From Branchipolynoe longqiensis (taxonomy: Eukaryota; Annelida; Polychaeta; Phyllodocida; Polynoidae), in assembly GCA_030323885.1 (NCBI GenBank), contig CM059190.1:87577365-87641364 (forward strand): 64,000 bases of DNA, read 5' to 3'. Under the pieces are notes generated by a model. The model worked only from the letters and a program-made list of their open reading frames with translations, searched no databases and had not been told where the DNA came from. Of the stretch, positions 1-11,250 are shown one piece after another. A program made the translations under genes and the position numbers. Within the stretch, counting starts at the first letter, position 1, and the number at the start of each line of letters is the position of its first letter.

Positions 1-57
1 AAGCCACGTTGAATGATGAATCGAACAAGCCAAATCGATATTCAAAAAATCAAAAAA

Positions 58-252
58 TCATCTGCATCTCATCATATGCATGATCTCTGAGGTGTCTTTA
101 CAGGTGTATAACTGATCAAAGATGTCACCAATGTAATGATTGAATTTCCTCGTGTGAGAGATAATAGACCCAAGAACGTTATATGTATTTTTGTCTTTGC
201 ATTCGTTGATTAGACGGAAAATTTCAATCGCGGACAATTGGTCTTCCCTCAT
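58..252 (-). CDS. Unassigned open frame with coding-like composition
   Basis: A 64-codon frame runs from ATG to stop on the minus strand with mixed amino-acid composition, including the stretch FNHYIGDIFDQLY. It is not low-complexity and does not belong to a repeat I see elsewhere in the window. It may be an exon, or part of one that continues beyond the left window edge, or a mobile-element remnant. No domain is recognised and no splice sites were confirmed. The foldback element at 288-727 lies just to its right. Function is unknown. Confidence 0.3.
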   Translation of the reverse strand: MREDQLSAIEIFRLINECKDKNTYNVLGSIISHTRKFNHYIGDIFDQLYTCKDTSEIMHMMRCR

Positions 253-287
253 TCCAATGTTCCACCAAGTGCCCTGTCATATTGGCC

Positions 288-727
288 GTAATCGACCCGG
301 GCGACTCGGGTCACCCGAGTCGTCAGAATTTCAAATCGAACACCGCGAATGGAGTCGACAAAAACGTGTGCAAAACGACCCGACGCCAGTAACCCACCTC
401 TTGGCTGGGGTTTGCTAGGAATGATGACGTCACACCTGAGCTGGTACCTGTAGGATCACAGCTACCACTACCAGTCCTATGCGTTGTTTTAATGCTTTTT
501 TTAAAATAACCCAGATTGTCAGCTTATACGATCTTAAAATACTTTAAATCCTATTTTGCTGTACTTATATTGGTTATTAAAACAAATAATTAGGTTTTAG
601 ATTAAGCCACCACTTTTTCCACCCTGAGCACGGAGAAGCGTATTCGTTTATTCAACCCTAGTCTGTAGGATGTGCGCATGCGCCAAAAAGTGGCTCGGGT
701 GACCCGAGTTGATTAATCGATTACACC
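288..727. mobile_element. Foldback-type TIR element, copy 1
   Basis: The left end reads GTAATCGACCCGGGCGACT and the right end mirrors it (GACCCGAGTTGATTAATCGA). Inside each end is the palindrome ACTCGGGTCACCCGAGT. Copies with the same order of internal sequence occur at 2441-2895 and 5483-5610. No coding capacity is seen, so it is non-autonomous. The superfamily is undetermined because no clean target duplication was found. Confidence 0.7.
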
Positions 728-730
728 CAT

Positions 731-863
731 TAATGCCGAGTACCTGACTCGGTAGTGACAAGTATCAATTTGGTAAATCTTCGGTTTGGCTCAGCAGGGA
801 ATTGAACCCACGACCTCTTGCACGGTAAGAAAGAAAGTTACTTATTAGGCCATCTGGTAGCAC
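731..863 (-). mobile_element. SINE-A fragment (tRNA-like half)
   Basis: Begins at TAATGCCGAGTACC and runs through a degenerate B-box region into the type-specific end of SINE-A. The body half is missing. It abuts the foldback element to its left. Confidence 0.6.
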
Positions 864-982
864 AGTGTACCGACCTCTACCCACATATTTAGGTATGTTA
901 GGTGTAATAGGTTTTTTTAATTTGAGCCACACATGTTTACTAAAATACGAATTTGTATTTCCTAATTATCTAGAACTGTTAT

Positions 983-1196
983 TATTATTATCCTCTTCTT
1001 TGATGCAGGCTAGTGGTAGCCTATACAAAGCTCGTAGCTCTCAGCTCTAATGGTATGCAGCCTCAAAATCGTACAGGAATGTTTCTCTGGCCCAGGCCCT
1101 GTCCAGCGCATTCTTGAATTGATTCATGGTAGCTGCTTCCACCGCTTCTTCCGGTAGCTCATTCCACATGTTTATCACATTGTTTAAAATTTCGGC
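983..1196 (-). pseudogene. LINE (non-LTR retrotransposon) 3' end fragment
   Basis: On the minus strand, codons from about 1196 to 1047 read NVINMWNELPEE, then NQFKNALDRAW, then a stop at 1047-1049. The pattern 'V.N.WN.LP..V......FK..LD..W' is the usual extreme C-terminus of reverse-transcriptase polyproteins of invertebrate non-LTR elements. Beyond the stop is about 60 nt of 3' sequence ending in an ATT-rich tail (AATAATAATAA on the minus strand), as expected for a LINE 3' end. Everything upstream is missing, so this is a 5'-truncated insertion. Confidence 0.7.
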
Positions 1197-1270
1197 TCAG
1201 CCAAAGCTACTGAATTTATCTAGATTATATTGAAACCCTCCGTGTCAAAAATATTGATGTTTGCTCATTG

Positions 1271-1587
1271 GGATTTTACGCCCTAGCAACATCTGAGGTT
1301 ATATCAGGACGGATACCAACTTGTGACAATGTGCACTGATGGTAACTTTGTAATGCCGACCCACTGAATGACCATGGCTGCTGCCACGATGATCCAGTAT
1401 CCCACTTAGTCATGTTATCCTGATACTGAGCAAGCTAGTCCTTGCCCTATCCTATTAGGCCTAATGCTGAGCACCAGACTAGGTAGCGACAAGTATAAAT
1501 TTGGTAAGTTATTGGTTTGACTCGGCTGTGACAAAACCTTCTGATGGGGAAGCCAGTGCTCTTACCGATTCAACCACCGCGTCCGGT
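1271..1587 (-). mobile_element. SINE-A, head type 2, diverged
   Basis: Full length from the TTTTACGCCCTAGCAACATC tail to the CACCGCGTCCGGT head. The head at the high-coordinate end carries the Pol III A-box region, so transcription would run on the minus strand. It carries several substitutions and a short insertion near 1468. Confidence 0.85.
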
Positions 1588-1589
1588 CA

Positions 1590-2040
1590 AATCTGCTTGA
1601 ATATAGCGATTTAATTATCTATTGATCTATGTAACTAACTATGCAGCTAATTCTGTGGTGTAACCAAACACAATGTACTCAGCGCTTTTCTGTGAAATAC
1701 AGCAAACAAGGTAATTGGACAGGTCCCCTAGCCCTGCCTGACTGCAGTATTGAAACAAGGGGACAGGTTTCCTAGCCCATCCTGACTGGTGTACCATCAA
1801 AGAAAATGTACAACAATTATAGTGTATTATCTCCTACTAGTAATAATGAAAACAATATTATAAAAAATCAAATTCAAACATACTTTAAGCAGTTTAATCT
1901 CTGCCATATATAAAATCAAATCTGTGATTATGTCTGAATAAGAAAACTACTACTACTACTACAAAGACAATGCACCTTGTTTGCCGTAGGATGGCGCCAC
2001 TGCATTATTATTTAAGAATTTCCTATATGAAAGCACTGAG
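1590..2040. other. Unannotated interval
   Basis: A+T-rich sequence. A short imperfect duplication (CAGGT.CCCTAGCCC..CCTGACTG) occurs near 1720-1745 and 1763-1787. No gene or recognisable element end is seen. Confidence 0.4.
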
Positions 2041-2082
2041 TGCGCATCTGATCATACATTTCTTTAGTGTAACGCATATATA

Positions 2083-2272
2083 ATGGATCCTGGTGCTATT
2101 CTCGATCTGCTCAATCACCATATAGTACAGCGCTCATGTGCAGATGTCATGACTATCATTTCACCACACAACAATCATATTTTAACATCACTTGACAATT
2201 ATGATGCTTTAAGGTCATTTATTACTTTGTATAGGTCATTAAGTGAAGCAGAGTTTTATGCTAAAGGCAGGT
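2083..2272 (+). CDS. Unassigned coding-like frame, possible first exon
   Basis: An ATG at 2083 opens a frame beginning MDPGAILDLLNHHIVQ, continuing through DALRSFITLYRSLSEAEFY. The composition is protein-like and free of repeats. The frame reaches a possible donor (GGCAG|GTGTCA, about 2271) before running into a TA microsatellite at about 2287 where it stops. It could be the first exon of an unknown plus-strand gene or a captured or relic element ORF. No domain is recognised. Confidence 0.35.
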
Positions 2273-2440
2273 GTCATATATCCATGCAATATATATATAT
2301 ATAGCTTTATGTGATGTATAGCAAATGATGTGAATATGAATGTATGTTAGATCAATATTATCTCGTCCTATCCTGCTCACCTACCGAACAATACTGGTGG
2401 CATCACCATCTGCCCACCTCATCTATCACATGGGCCATAT

Positions 2441-2895
2441 TCAATTAAGACGACCCGGTTGACTTGGGTCACCCGAGTTGCTAGAATTTCAAATGGAACA
2501 ACGCGAGTGGAGTAGAAAAATACACAGGTGGTGTGCAAAAATACCCGACCCCAGTAACCCACCTCTTGGCTGGGGTTGGCTAGGAGCGATGACATGTATG
2601 CTGGTACCTGTAAGATAACAGTGCAAGTCCTATGCGTTGTTTTAATGTTGTTTGTTTTTTTAATAATCCAGATTAATGAAATCGAAATATAACTAAACTA
2701 TGCAATCATAAAATACTTTAAATCCTAATTTGCTGTAGTTATATCGGTTATTAAAAAAAAAAGTTTAGATTAAGCCACCATTTGTTCCACCCCTAGCGTG
2801 GAGAAGCGTGTTTGTTTATTCAACCCGAGTCTGTAGGATGTGTGCATGTGCCAAAAAGTAGCTCTAGTGACCTGAATTGGTTAATCGAATACACC
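2441..2895. mobile_element. Foldback-type TIR element, copy 2
   Basis: Same architecture as 288-727, with about 440-450 bp, ends TTGGGTCACCCGAGTT and GACCTGAATTGGTTAATCGA, and the shared interior CCCACCTCTTGGCTGGGGTT. The right end is more decayed than in copy 1. Confidence 0.7.
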
Positions 2896-2929
2896 CTCAC
2901 TGACAGCATCAGACCTGTATAAGTTACAG

Positions 2930-3250
2930 CGGGACCATTTTCCCCCCCCTTTTGGGTAAGGGGAATTTAACCTCTTGCCAGATGTAAAGTCTGATGCTCG
3001 AATATGTGGCTGTGTAGGCAGGCTATGGTGAAAACAATACAGACAAAGAGAAAGGAAGAGTATAAAGTGTAAAGAAGAAGAGAGAGTCCAGCCCTCTGGT
3101 TTATTGCTTATATAGTTACATGGGTTCATTGTAGAGTATCACCCCACCCCTTTCCCCCAATGGGAATCAAGCATTCTTGGCCCTACCAATAGGGATCCAG
3201 CATTCCTGGTCCTCATGGATACCAGTGGTCTGCCCACCACCACAAGCTGT
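2930..3250 (-). mobile_element. Possible LTR-like regulatory segment
   Basis: On the minus strand a TATATAAGC box (about 3112-3120) is followed directly by an AATAAACC signal and a CT-rich stretch. This promoter-plus-polyadenylation order is typical of retrotransposon LTRs. No second LTR and no protein domain is seen, so a solo LTR is only a suggestion. Confidence 0.25.
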
Positions 3251-3599
3251 ATGGCCCCATGGTTACAACCAACATTGACCTTTTGAGTGTGGTGATCCCT
3301 ATCCTAGCAGAGTGGGTAGGCCCTGAGTGCAATCTCACCCAGACCTGCCAGCACCTCTATGTCTATTTACATCCCACTCAGGCACCACCAACCCATACAT
3401 ATATATATATATATACATACATGCGCCTGGTCACGTACACCGATCAGTAATAAAACATTTGCATTCCTCCCTATACCAAATATCGGAATATTTTACAATG
3501 TACTCCACCCCTCCACTTCTTACCACCTGAGTCCCAAAATCTCAGTGAGGAAAGAAGTTTACATCTGTACCTTGTTTCCTTCCATCTTACCTTGTTGAA

Positions 3600-4820
3600 T
3601 CCACCAACCAATAATTAACAATATCTTAATATCTAACATTTTTAATGGATAAGGTTTCTGACTTCAAATAAAAGAATTAATAAAAATAAATCTTTTTATA
3701 ATCACTGTTTTCTCCACTTACGAAGAACATAACCCATTTCTGACATTCAAGGTGATGTTAAAAGATGTGTACGAACAATTTGCAACCATTTCCAGTCCAA
3801 TCCGACCTTTTTCCAACTCTGTGACACTTCAGAGGTCCTTGTGACACTCTAGAGGTCAGTGTTCAGTCCGAAAGCATTGATCTTACATTGGCACAAACCA
3901 GCTTTGTCGCTACTACCATTTAGTTCCTAATCGATACGCTTGGCCCACCCATTTTGTCTTTTCGGCTGTCAAACTCGGAGAAACCCAACGACGTCGATGG
4001 TAGACATGTGGTTGTTCGACAGGTCTCCATAGATTTAACATTGCGGATCTCAGCTCTTTGGGAAAACAAGGCTTAAGCCGTTTGAATTGATAACCTAGTT
4101 TCACGCACTATTTTCTTGTAGAAACCAACCAAATACTCCAATTTCACCAAAAATAAGTCATTTTGAGTGGAAATATAGGCAGAAATAGATTCAAAATGTC
4201 ATTTTGTACATTATGTACACGTATCTAACATCAAATATCATTTTAAACAAAAATAGCACAAATGACAGAAAGCTGTATACCCACAGCATATACTCAGCAT
4301 CAAAAGTTAAACAAAGCAATGATAGCGGTTCGCTTCAAACTTTGAAATTACAATGGCCACGTCTATATTATTAAATAGTAATAGATTTCTAGCTTTTAAC
4401 TGCAGTTTTACATGCTGTCACAGTTTCCAAACACTTTCTTCAGCAGTTGCCGCCGTTTCTTCATGTTAATTGCCTCCATTGGTGTAATGGCGATTATTTC
4501 TTTGCTTTAATTATATATGCCAGTGTTCTCCTATGAACTACTGCATTCGCGTTGCGATATTGACGATATCGATACAATCTTCTAGGGTCGCTATCGATCT
4601 TGGTCATCATATTTGCAGAAAGTTTTGCGTTAACATCTATCTGAGTTTTATTCTGAAGAGTCTATTTGAATAATACATTTCCTCAAGTATTTTTCTTTCA
4701 ACTCTCAAATCTATCCACCTAGATTATAGCATACCAATATGCATTTCCCAGCTCAAAGACAATTAATCAGATCCATAGATTAATATCAACTATGTCAATG
4801 ACAGCATAAAAGTTAATCAA
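3600..4820. other. Unannotated A+T-rich interval
   Basis: I see no exon with convincing splice sites, no element ends and no long tandem repeat. A frame at 3913-4104 minus is short and lacks any recognised motif. Confidence 0.4.
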
Positions 4821-4825
4821 TTGTA

Positions 4826-5186
4826 TGACAATAAATGGTAATATTCGACACATTTTTATGTCCATCGATTTCAAATGAACCAACATTTCATGAATAAATG
4901 GCAATATTCAACACATTTTTATGTACATGAATTTCAAATGAACCAACATTTCATGACAATAAATGGCAATATTCAACACATTTTTAAGAACCAACATTTC
5001 ATGAATAAATGGCAATATTCGACACATTTCCATGTCCATGAATCTCAAATGAACCAACATTTCATGACAATAAATGGCAATATTCGACACATTTTTATGT
5101 CCATGAATTTCAAATGAACCAACCTTTCATGAATAATAAATAGCAATATTCGACACATTTTCATGTCCATGAATTTCAAATGAATA
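4826..5186. repeat. Tandem repeat, about 60-66 bp units
   Basis: Units alternate between ACCAACATTTCATGAATAAA and ACCAACATTTCATGACAATA, each followed by TGGCAATATTCGACACATTT and a TATGTCCATGAATTTCAAA segment. About five to six copies are present, one with an internal deletion near 4985. Frames reading MNQHFMNKW here are products of the repeat. Confidence 0.8.
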
Positions 5187-5482
5187 TTTTGTTTTATACT
5201 ACAGCATCCCCACAGTTCGAACCTTTTTCTAGTATTTCTTGGGCAGATCCAAGCAAAATTGGTCATGATAGCGCGAACATGGGTAATTCTTGACGGAACG
5301 GGAAGTGGTAGGATCCGCCTTGTCGCCACCTGGTGGAACCCGACCGAACTAACTTGCGATACGGTGGCGCCATCTACCGCTAAACCCTAGAACTAGCTGC
5401 AGTCAGGCAGGGCTAGGGGACCTGTCATTGTGTCGCCTTCCCCACTCACTGCCTGGATATGAATCCGCAAACTCAGGGGCAG

Positions 5483-5610
5483 TAATCGATTAACACGACC
5501 AAAGCGACTCGGGTCACCCGAGTCGTCAGAATTTCAAATAGAACACCGCGAATGGAGTCGACAAATACACGTTCCGTGTGCAAAACGACCTGACCCAAGT
5601 AACCCACCTC
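5483..5610. mobile_element. Foldback-type TIR element, copy 3, truncated
   Basis: The left half (GCGACTCGGGTCACCCGAGT, then GTCAGAATTTCAAAT) matches copies 1 and 2. It stops at CCCACCTCCTG where the SINE-A copy at 5613 begins. Confidence 0.7.
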
Positions 5611-5612
5611 CT

Positions 5613-5903
5613 GTACCGGGTACCGACTTGTGACAGTGCGCACTCATGGCAACTCTATAGTGCTACCCCACTGGAATACCAGGCCGCCAGGACCATGACC
5701 TGATATCCCACTCAGTCACATTATCCTGACACTGAGCCAACCAGTCCTTTTCCTTTCCTAATAATGCCAAGCGCCAGACTAGGAAGCAAACAAGTATAAA
5801 TTTTAAAGTCATTGGTTTGACTCGACCAGGATTCAAACCCACGACCCCATGATCTACCAACAGGGAGACGGACACTCTAACTCATTCGGCCATCCCGTCT
5901 GGT
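5613..5903 (-). mobile_element. SINE-A, head type 1, tail missing
   Basis: Starts inside the body at GGGTACCGACTTGTGACAGT and ends with the type 1 head CATTCGGCCATCCCGTCTGG. The 3' tail is absent. It joins directly to the truncated foldback element. Confidence 0.85.
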
Positions 5904-6085
5904 CATGTATGTATGTAAATGTCTTTGATTTCTTGCATTCGTCTCCACATTAATATTTTCACTTCTCCTCCTGCTTAGTCTACCCCGAAAACAAATCCAG
6001 AGTATCTAAGTTTCAACAGAGCTATATGGTGTACTGTTTTAACGAACCCAGAGCATTTCTGTTATTACTGTGACAACATACAGGA

Positions 6086-6660
6086 ATGATGGTTAACGTT
6101 AGTGTTGGAGGGGAGTCTCGGAATCATTTGGGGTTACCAATGGGGTCAAGCAAGGTTGTGTACTGGCCCCCACGCTCTTCTCCATCTTCCTATCAGCAAT
6201 GCTCGATGAGGCTTTCCGAGGCATGGGGGATGGCATCTATATACAGTCCAGACAGAGCGCTGACCTATTCAATGTCGCACAGTTCAGAGCGAAGACCAAG
6301 ACTACTCGGATACTGGTGAGTGAGCTGCTATTCGCAGATGACAGTGCACTGGTTGCCCACTCTGCTGAAGAGATCCAGAAAATAGTGGACGCTTTCTCCG
6401 ATGCATCAAAGAAGTTCGGCCTGAAGATTAACATCAAGAAGACGGAGGTGCTGTACCAACCCAACTCTACAAGAACCCGAGAGGAGGAGATCATGGTTGT
6501 CGGAAACAAGCTGAACTCTGTTCTGGAATCCACCTACCTCGGAAGCACTATATCAAGTGATGGACGCATTGATGCTGAAATACAGAGGAGGATGGCCAAG
6601 GCTAGCGCATCTTTCGGCCGACTACGCCAGAGACTCTGGAACAACCACCATGTGTCCATT
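6086..6660 (+). pseudogene. LINE reverse transcriptase fragment
   Basis: The frame beginning upstream of 6142 reads GVKQGCVLAPTLFSIFLSAM, then LLFADDSALVAHSAEEIQ with the FADD catalytic box (about 6330-6341), then FGLKINIKKTEVLYQP and STYLGSTISSDGRI. These are the palm and thumb motifs of a non-LTR reverse transcriptase. Upstream, the matching sequence VNVSVGG is in a different frame (6086-6118), so there is a frameshift near 6118-6124. The copy breaks off after the HHVSIRVT region at about 6660, where a tRNA-like SINE follows. It lacks the endonuclease and both ends. Non-functional relic. Confidence 0.85.
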
Positions 6661-6680
6661 CGGGTCACCACACATGATTA

Positions 6681-6800
6681 CTAGTCTCTGTGGCCTAGTG
6701 GTTAGAGTGTTGAACTTGTAATCTGAAGTTGTTTGGTGGTGTGGGTTCAAACCCCATACACTCTAAAACCTTTTTACATTCAACAACAAAAAACCGTTTT
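6681..6800 (+). mobile_element. tRNA-derived SINE (SINE-E head)
   Basis: A tRNA-like A-box region (TGGCCTAGTGGTTAGAGTG) starts near 6691 and a B-box GGTTCAAACC sits at 6744-6753. Spacing fits an internal Pol III promoter. A CTTGTAATC anticodon-like loop lies between them. The same head style is seen at 8855. A short A-rich stretch at 6788-6797 may be its end. An intact tRNA gene is less likely because the acceptor stem does not close. Confidence 0.6.
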
Positions 6801-7254
6801 TCATCTCTATGTGTTTCTCATTGAATTATGCAATGTAATTGTACTAACATATATTTTACATTATGCAAATATATTTCCTGATTGAAATACTCTAAAGAAG
6901 ATTGAAAATACCCCAGTTTTACCCTCCCTTCTCTCCACTCACCCAGCCATTTTACAACAACAGCTGCCACCTAGTCCCAGCCTCAGAACTGACCCACTTC
7001 TGGTGGTGAAGTGGCTCCCCTACTCTCCCCACACATATTTGGTTCTTTAAACATAAAAACTAAACAAGGTTGTGCTTGGAGAGCATTTGTCAGAGTACGG
7101 TTCCCGTGGCCACGATGTATAGCTAGCCACTTTAACACAAATTGTCTGTTGTTCTGAATGACATAGATAATGTGGGCTATATATATGGTTGACGTTGTTA
7201 CTCAAGTAATAGGTAGTCACATTAGAAAAATCATCGAACCGAAACTAAAAGTTT
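6801..7254. other. Unannotated interval
   Basis: A+T-rich sequence with a C-rich patch around 6920-7030. No gene or element recognised. Confidence 0.35.
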
Positions 7255-7716
7255 CATTAGTGCTTAGGTCACAAATTCTGTGGTCGCCGTACAGTGCTGT
7301 GGTCTGTCTTGTGGTTTATGCAAATGTTACGGTATTACGGTCTGCAGTTTATCTATTCACAAATCAAACGGTCACCACAAGGCTCCTTGGGGTTTGTGCT
7401 TAACTTTATACACGTATTTAATATATAAAAACGTAACTTTCTTAATATTGATCACACAAACATGAATATTGTACCATATTGATATTCATTGATGTAAATA
7501 AAGGTATTTGTACGGTGTTGTGGCGTCCTTGCGGACTGCAACATTGTGGTTTTGCGAAGTTAAGATAACTTCAACTTTTCAAAAACACAACCCCTTGTGG
7601 CAAGCAAAAAACCGTACGGTCACCGTATGGCGACCACAACCCACCATACGTCTGGCCGATGCGCCGACTTACGGCCACCGCAAGCACGCAGTAATGCATT
7701 TGTGACTGAGGAATTA
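7255..7716. mobile_element. Motif-reiterating TIR element
   Basis: The left end TTAGGTCACAAATTCTGTGG and the right end GCATTTGTGACTGAGG are inverted partners. Inside are many scattered variants of GTGGTC, TACGGT and GTACGG in both orientations. It fits the class described in the findings, though its TIR is more diverged than most. No coding capacity. Confidence 0.5.
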
Positions 7717-8400
7717 CGGCACTGTACTTTATTCTTCCAATATATCTATGATATATATATAGCATTTTATATATGACCTCGCCAGTAGTAATTAAGGTTT
7801 ACATCTAGAGCCAGGTTTTTCATGAAAGTTGTCTTCAGTGTTACTTCTCTTCACCAGGTGCCAGCTACAGACAAAAGGCCTACTTTTGTTCCATAGTTTC
7901 GTATACTTCATTTTAAGCATGGGGGGAGGGGGGGAAGTTGGTGTATTCTTTTCCTCAGGTAGATCTGCAAATACTCATAGATTATCTGTATTTAACAAAC
8001 AACCATAAATCAGTCCATATTGATTGATGCCAGCTGATGGTCGTCTTCCAAAATGGCGGTGGAGACATGACCTATTTAGTATTGACAAGTGTATTCCGAA
8101 AATCAGACTAGTGACGTACACTGGCGCCATCTATTAATTTAGCGCTCTCTCAATTTAATGAAAATTAGAGGAACATTTGAAAATATTATTGCTAAGGATT
8201 CAACAAGAGTATATTTTATTTTAATTACTTTAATTACTAAGTTGTTTCTCCGATTTGGTGTATGTCATTTCTTTTAAAAAATAAGAAGAACATATGCACC
8301 CTTCTTTGTCATTTTCTGATCATAATTTATTTGTGTTCTTTCACATGTCTGTTTAATTAGATACATCTACATCTACGCACGCCACATTGTAGAGCTTAAA
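7717..8400. other. Unannotated interval
   Basis: A+T-rich with a G run at 7921-7935. No exon or repeat family recognised. Confidence 0.35.
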
Positions 8401-8401
8401 C

Positions 8402-8756
8402 TTAAAGCTGCATAGTCCGATGAAGCATCAAATTTTCAAAACCAAAGTAATTATATAGATTTGACTTTAGATATCTAACTTAGATATTGATGCACATATT
8501 AAACATTTATTGCCACATAAAAGGGAACACTGAGACAATTTTATAGAACCTGTTGCTGTTAAAGCCTATGGTGTCAGAGTTTTGGCGTGCTTGCCAAAAC
8601 TAAGTTTACATGATTGAATTTCAAATATCTCAAAACTTATACATTTAAAATAAAAGTTACTTCGACCTGAAATAAGGTAGATTATAACGATCAATTTAAT
8701 ATATTTATCTCAGAAAAAATACCAAAATGCAAAACCATCGGACTATGCAACTTTAA
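8402..8756 (-). mobile_element. MITE-B, full length
   Basis: Starts TTAAAGCTGCATAGTCCGAT and ends with its inverted partner ATCGGACTATGCAACTTTAA. It is about 355 bp with TTAA at both borders. The interior includes AACCTGTTGCTG, GCTTGCCAAAACTAA and AAAGTTACTTCGACCTGAAA, conserved in all copies. TTAA borders suggest a piggyBac-like or Kolobok-like origin, but TA plus a longer TIR cannot be excluded. Confidence 0.9.
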
Positions 8757-8854
8757 GACTGGCTTAGAAATTATCATATAGCGATACCTGCGCAGCCAAA
8801 GGCACACATACACACACAGACACACACACGCATATACACACGCACAGCCACACA

Positions 8855-9138
8855 TGGTGTTCTCTGTGGTTAGAGTGTCTGACTTTTTTCTAGGTCGGAC
8901 TCCTAATCTGAAGGTCAGTGGTTCGATTCCCTGTGCCCCCAGCTCTGCCAATTTGGTGTATAACTTACAGCGTCATCAAAGGCCAGTTGCTCTCATACCA
9001 TGTCTATGTGGTTTGGGAGGTTAAAAATCCCTTGGGTCGGTAAAAGTGTAGGCTCGGGCTTTCTATCGACAAACTGTCTAATGGTGAAAACAAGCCTATT
9101 CAGGCTTATCCATGATAGGCAGTATAAATCTTCAACAA
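8855..9138 (+). mobile_element. SINE-E, full length
   Basis: The tRNA-like head (TCTCTGTGGTTAGAGTGTCT, B-box GGTTCGATTCC at about 8920-8930) is followed by a body containing AACTTACAGCGTCATCAAAG, CGGTAAAAGTGTAGGCTCG and ACTGTCTAATGGTGAAAACA. It ends in a CAACAACAAC tail. An inverted copy with the same body is at 47712-48017. Confidence 0.85.
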
Positions 9139-9215
9139 CAACATACAGGCACAGCCACACACACATACACACACAGCCACACACACACACGCCCACACGC
9201 CCACACACACCTCTG
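9139..9215. repeat. CA-rich microsatellite
   Basis: Imperfect (CA)n with CCCACACG interruptions, directly after the SINE-E tail, which suggests growth from the SINE tail. Confidence 0.7.
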
Positions 9216-9737
9216 TACTTACCACCGGGTGCAGGAGCTACCAGGGAGGCCTAGTTCTGTTAAAAATGTTCCGACAATGGTAGAAATAATTTTTTTGATT
9301 AGCGAGATTGTCGGACAAACAAGTGTGGCAACAATTTCTGCGAGAAATGCCGGAATTTATTCCTCGATTATATTTTGGTCAGATAACGAGAGTTTCTAGA
9401 TTAAACAGAGTCGGACTAACGTGGTCTGGCTGTATATGTCCGCCGATATAGCCTATAACTCATGTACTTTCATTGTTAATTTTTTTTTGGAACGGTCATT
9501 CAGGTTTAAGGAATAAAGAACTGTTTCATTAAACCCGTTTTGTGTTGATACTATTTGAAATATAGTTTTAACTCGCAGTCTCCATACATAGTTACAAATG
9601 ATCCGTTACCACTGCGCCTCATCATCAGGGATGAGAGTGGTCTCCGACAAAAAAAAAAGGCGGAAATCAGGCCGAGACCTAGGCGCCAACAGCCAATTTC
9701 AGACAAGAAAATATTTATTGCAGAATCTCCACCCGCC

Positions 9738-9774
9738 ATGGCATCACAAAACCAAGTGACCCGCCAGTTCGCAG
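9738..9774 (+). CDS. Possible first coding exon
   Basis: CCGCCATGG at 9735 is a very good translation-start context. The frame reads MASQNQVTRQFA and meets GCAG|GTAACC, an acceptable 5' splice site, at 9775. A CCAAT box lies at about 9690. The downstream exon would be beyond the minisatellite at 9866 and was not found. It may be chance. Confidence 0.22.
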
Positions 9775-9865
9775 GTAACCTCTGGAGGTGGGGGGGGGGG
9801 AGGGGGGGAGCCGCTAGTTGGATGCAGTAGGGACAATCTACCTGGGGACCCACCCACCGGCTAGC

Positions 9866-10695
9866 CTTCCGCCACCTGTCACTAGAAGTGCAACAGTCGG
9901 TGGCATTGTCTCTGTCACCACCTGTCACTAGAAAAGCAAGTGGACGGCATTGTCTCTGCCACCACCTGTCAATAGAACAGCAACAGTGGGTGGCATTGTC
10001 TCTGCCACCACCTGTCACTAGAACTGCAACAATGGGTGGCATTGTCTCTACCACAACCTGTCACTAGAACTGCAACAGTGGGTGGCATTGTCTCTGCCAC
10101 CACCTGTCACTAGAACAGCAACAGTGGGCAGCATTGTCTCTGCCACCACCTGTCACTTGAACAGCAACAGTGGGCGGCATTGTCTCTGCCACCACCTGTC
10201 ACTAGAACTGCAACAGTTGGTGGCATTGTCTCTGCCACCACCTGTCACTGGAACAGCAACAGTGGGCGTCATTGTCTCTGCCACCACCTGTCACTAGAAC
10301 TGCAACAGTGGGCGGCATTGTCTCTGCCACCACCTGTCACTAGAACTGCAACAGTGGGTGGCATTGTCTCTGCCACCACCTGTCACTGGAACAGCAACAA
10401 TGGACGGGATTGTCTCTGCCACCACCTGTCACTAGAACTGCAACAGTGGGTGGCATTGTCTCTGCCACCACTGTCACTAGAACAGCAACAGTGGGCGGCA
10501 TTGTCTCTGCCACCACCTGTCACTAGAACTGCAACAGTGGGTGTCATTGTCTCTGCCACCACCTGTCACTAGAACTGCAACAGTGGGCGGCATTGTCTGT
10601 GCCACCACCTGTCACTAGAACTGCAACAGTGTCTCTGCCACCACCTGTCACTAGAACAGCAACAGTGGGCGGCATTGTCTGTGCCACCGCCATGT
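9866..10695. repeat. 46-bp minisatellite, about 18 units
   Basis: Unit: CACCACCTGTCACTAGAACT, GCAACAGTGGGTGGCATTGT, CTCTGC. Variants at the G/C in GGGYGGC and ACTGC/ACAGC are shuffled between units. Shorter units occur near 9920 and 10625. Frames reading SLPPPVTRTATVG come from the repeat. Confidence 0.9.
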
Positions 10696-10737
10696 GGTGG
10701 TGAGGCTCATGTCGAGACCACTAAACCCACAATAAAT

Positions 10738-10825
10738 GTTTAATGAATACATTAATATCTAAGATGGCTATACAGAATCAAATCTAGCTAGGTGTTTTGA
10801 TTTAGAAAAGTTGATGCTTTCACCA
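10738..10825 (+). mobile_element. MITE-B fragment
   Basis: TTAATATCTAAGATGGCTAT, AATCAAATCTAGCTAGGTGT and GATGCTTTCA correspond to the right quarter of MITE-B. The terminal TTAA is lost. Confidence 0.55.
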
Positions 10826-11045
10826 CCCTGCACCTATTGATAAAATAATAATGGCATTGTCTGATGATTTTTAGATGAACTTTCCATGTTTTGTATAGTG
10901 GACTGTTCACTTTTTTTTTGCGTGCGGCATCAGTGCCTGTGGGAGGACGACAGACCAGGCGTTCCATGTACCAGATTTTGATTATTCATTTTAATTCCAG
11001 AAACCACGCCATGAAACATATTTCTCAAGTTAAGGTACATATTGA

Positions 11046-11250
11046 TTGGTTGGTTGGTTAATTGTTGGAGTTGGAAACATCTAAGGTCATATCAGGACGG
11101 GTACCAACTTATGACAGTACACAGCTTTGGTGAATTTATAGTGCTGTCCCACTGGGAGACCAGGTCACCAACACCATGACCTGATATCCCACTTAGTCAC
11201 GTTATCCTGACACTGAGCCAACCAGTCCTTGCGCTGGTAGCGATTTGGCC
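11046..11250 (-). mobile_element. SINE-A, head missing
   Basis: The (TTGG)n tail and body are present up to CCAACCAGTCCTTGCGCTGG. The tRNA-like half is absent. Confidence 0.8.

Noticed and set aside
6681..6765. Functional tRNA gene
   Set aside because: A and B boxes are present but the acceptor stem does not pair and the sequence matches a SINE head.
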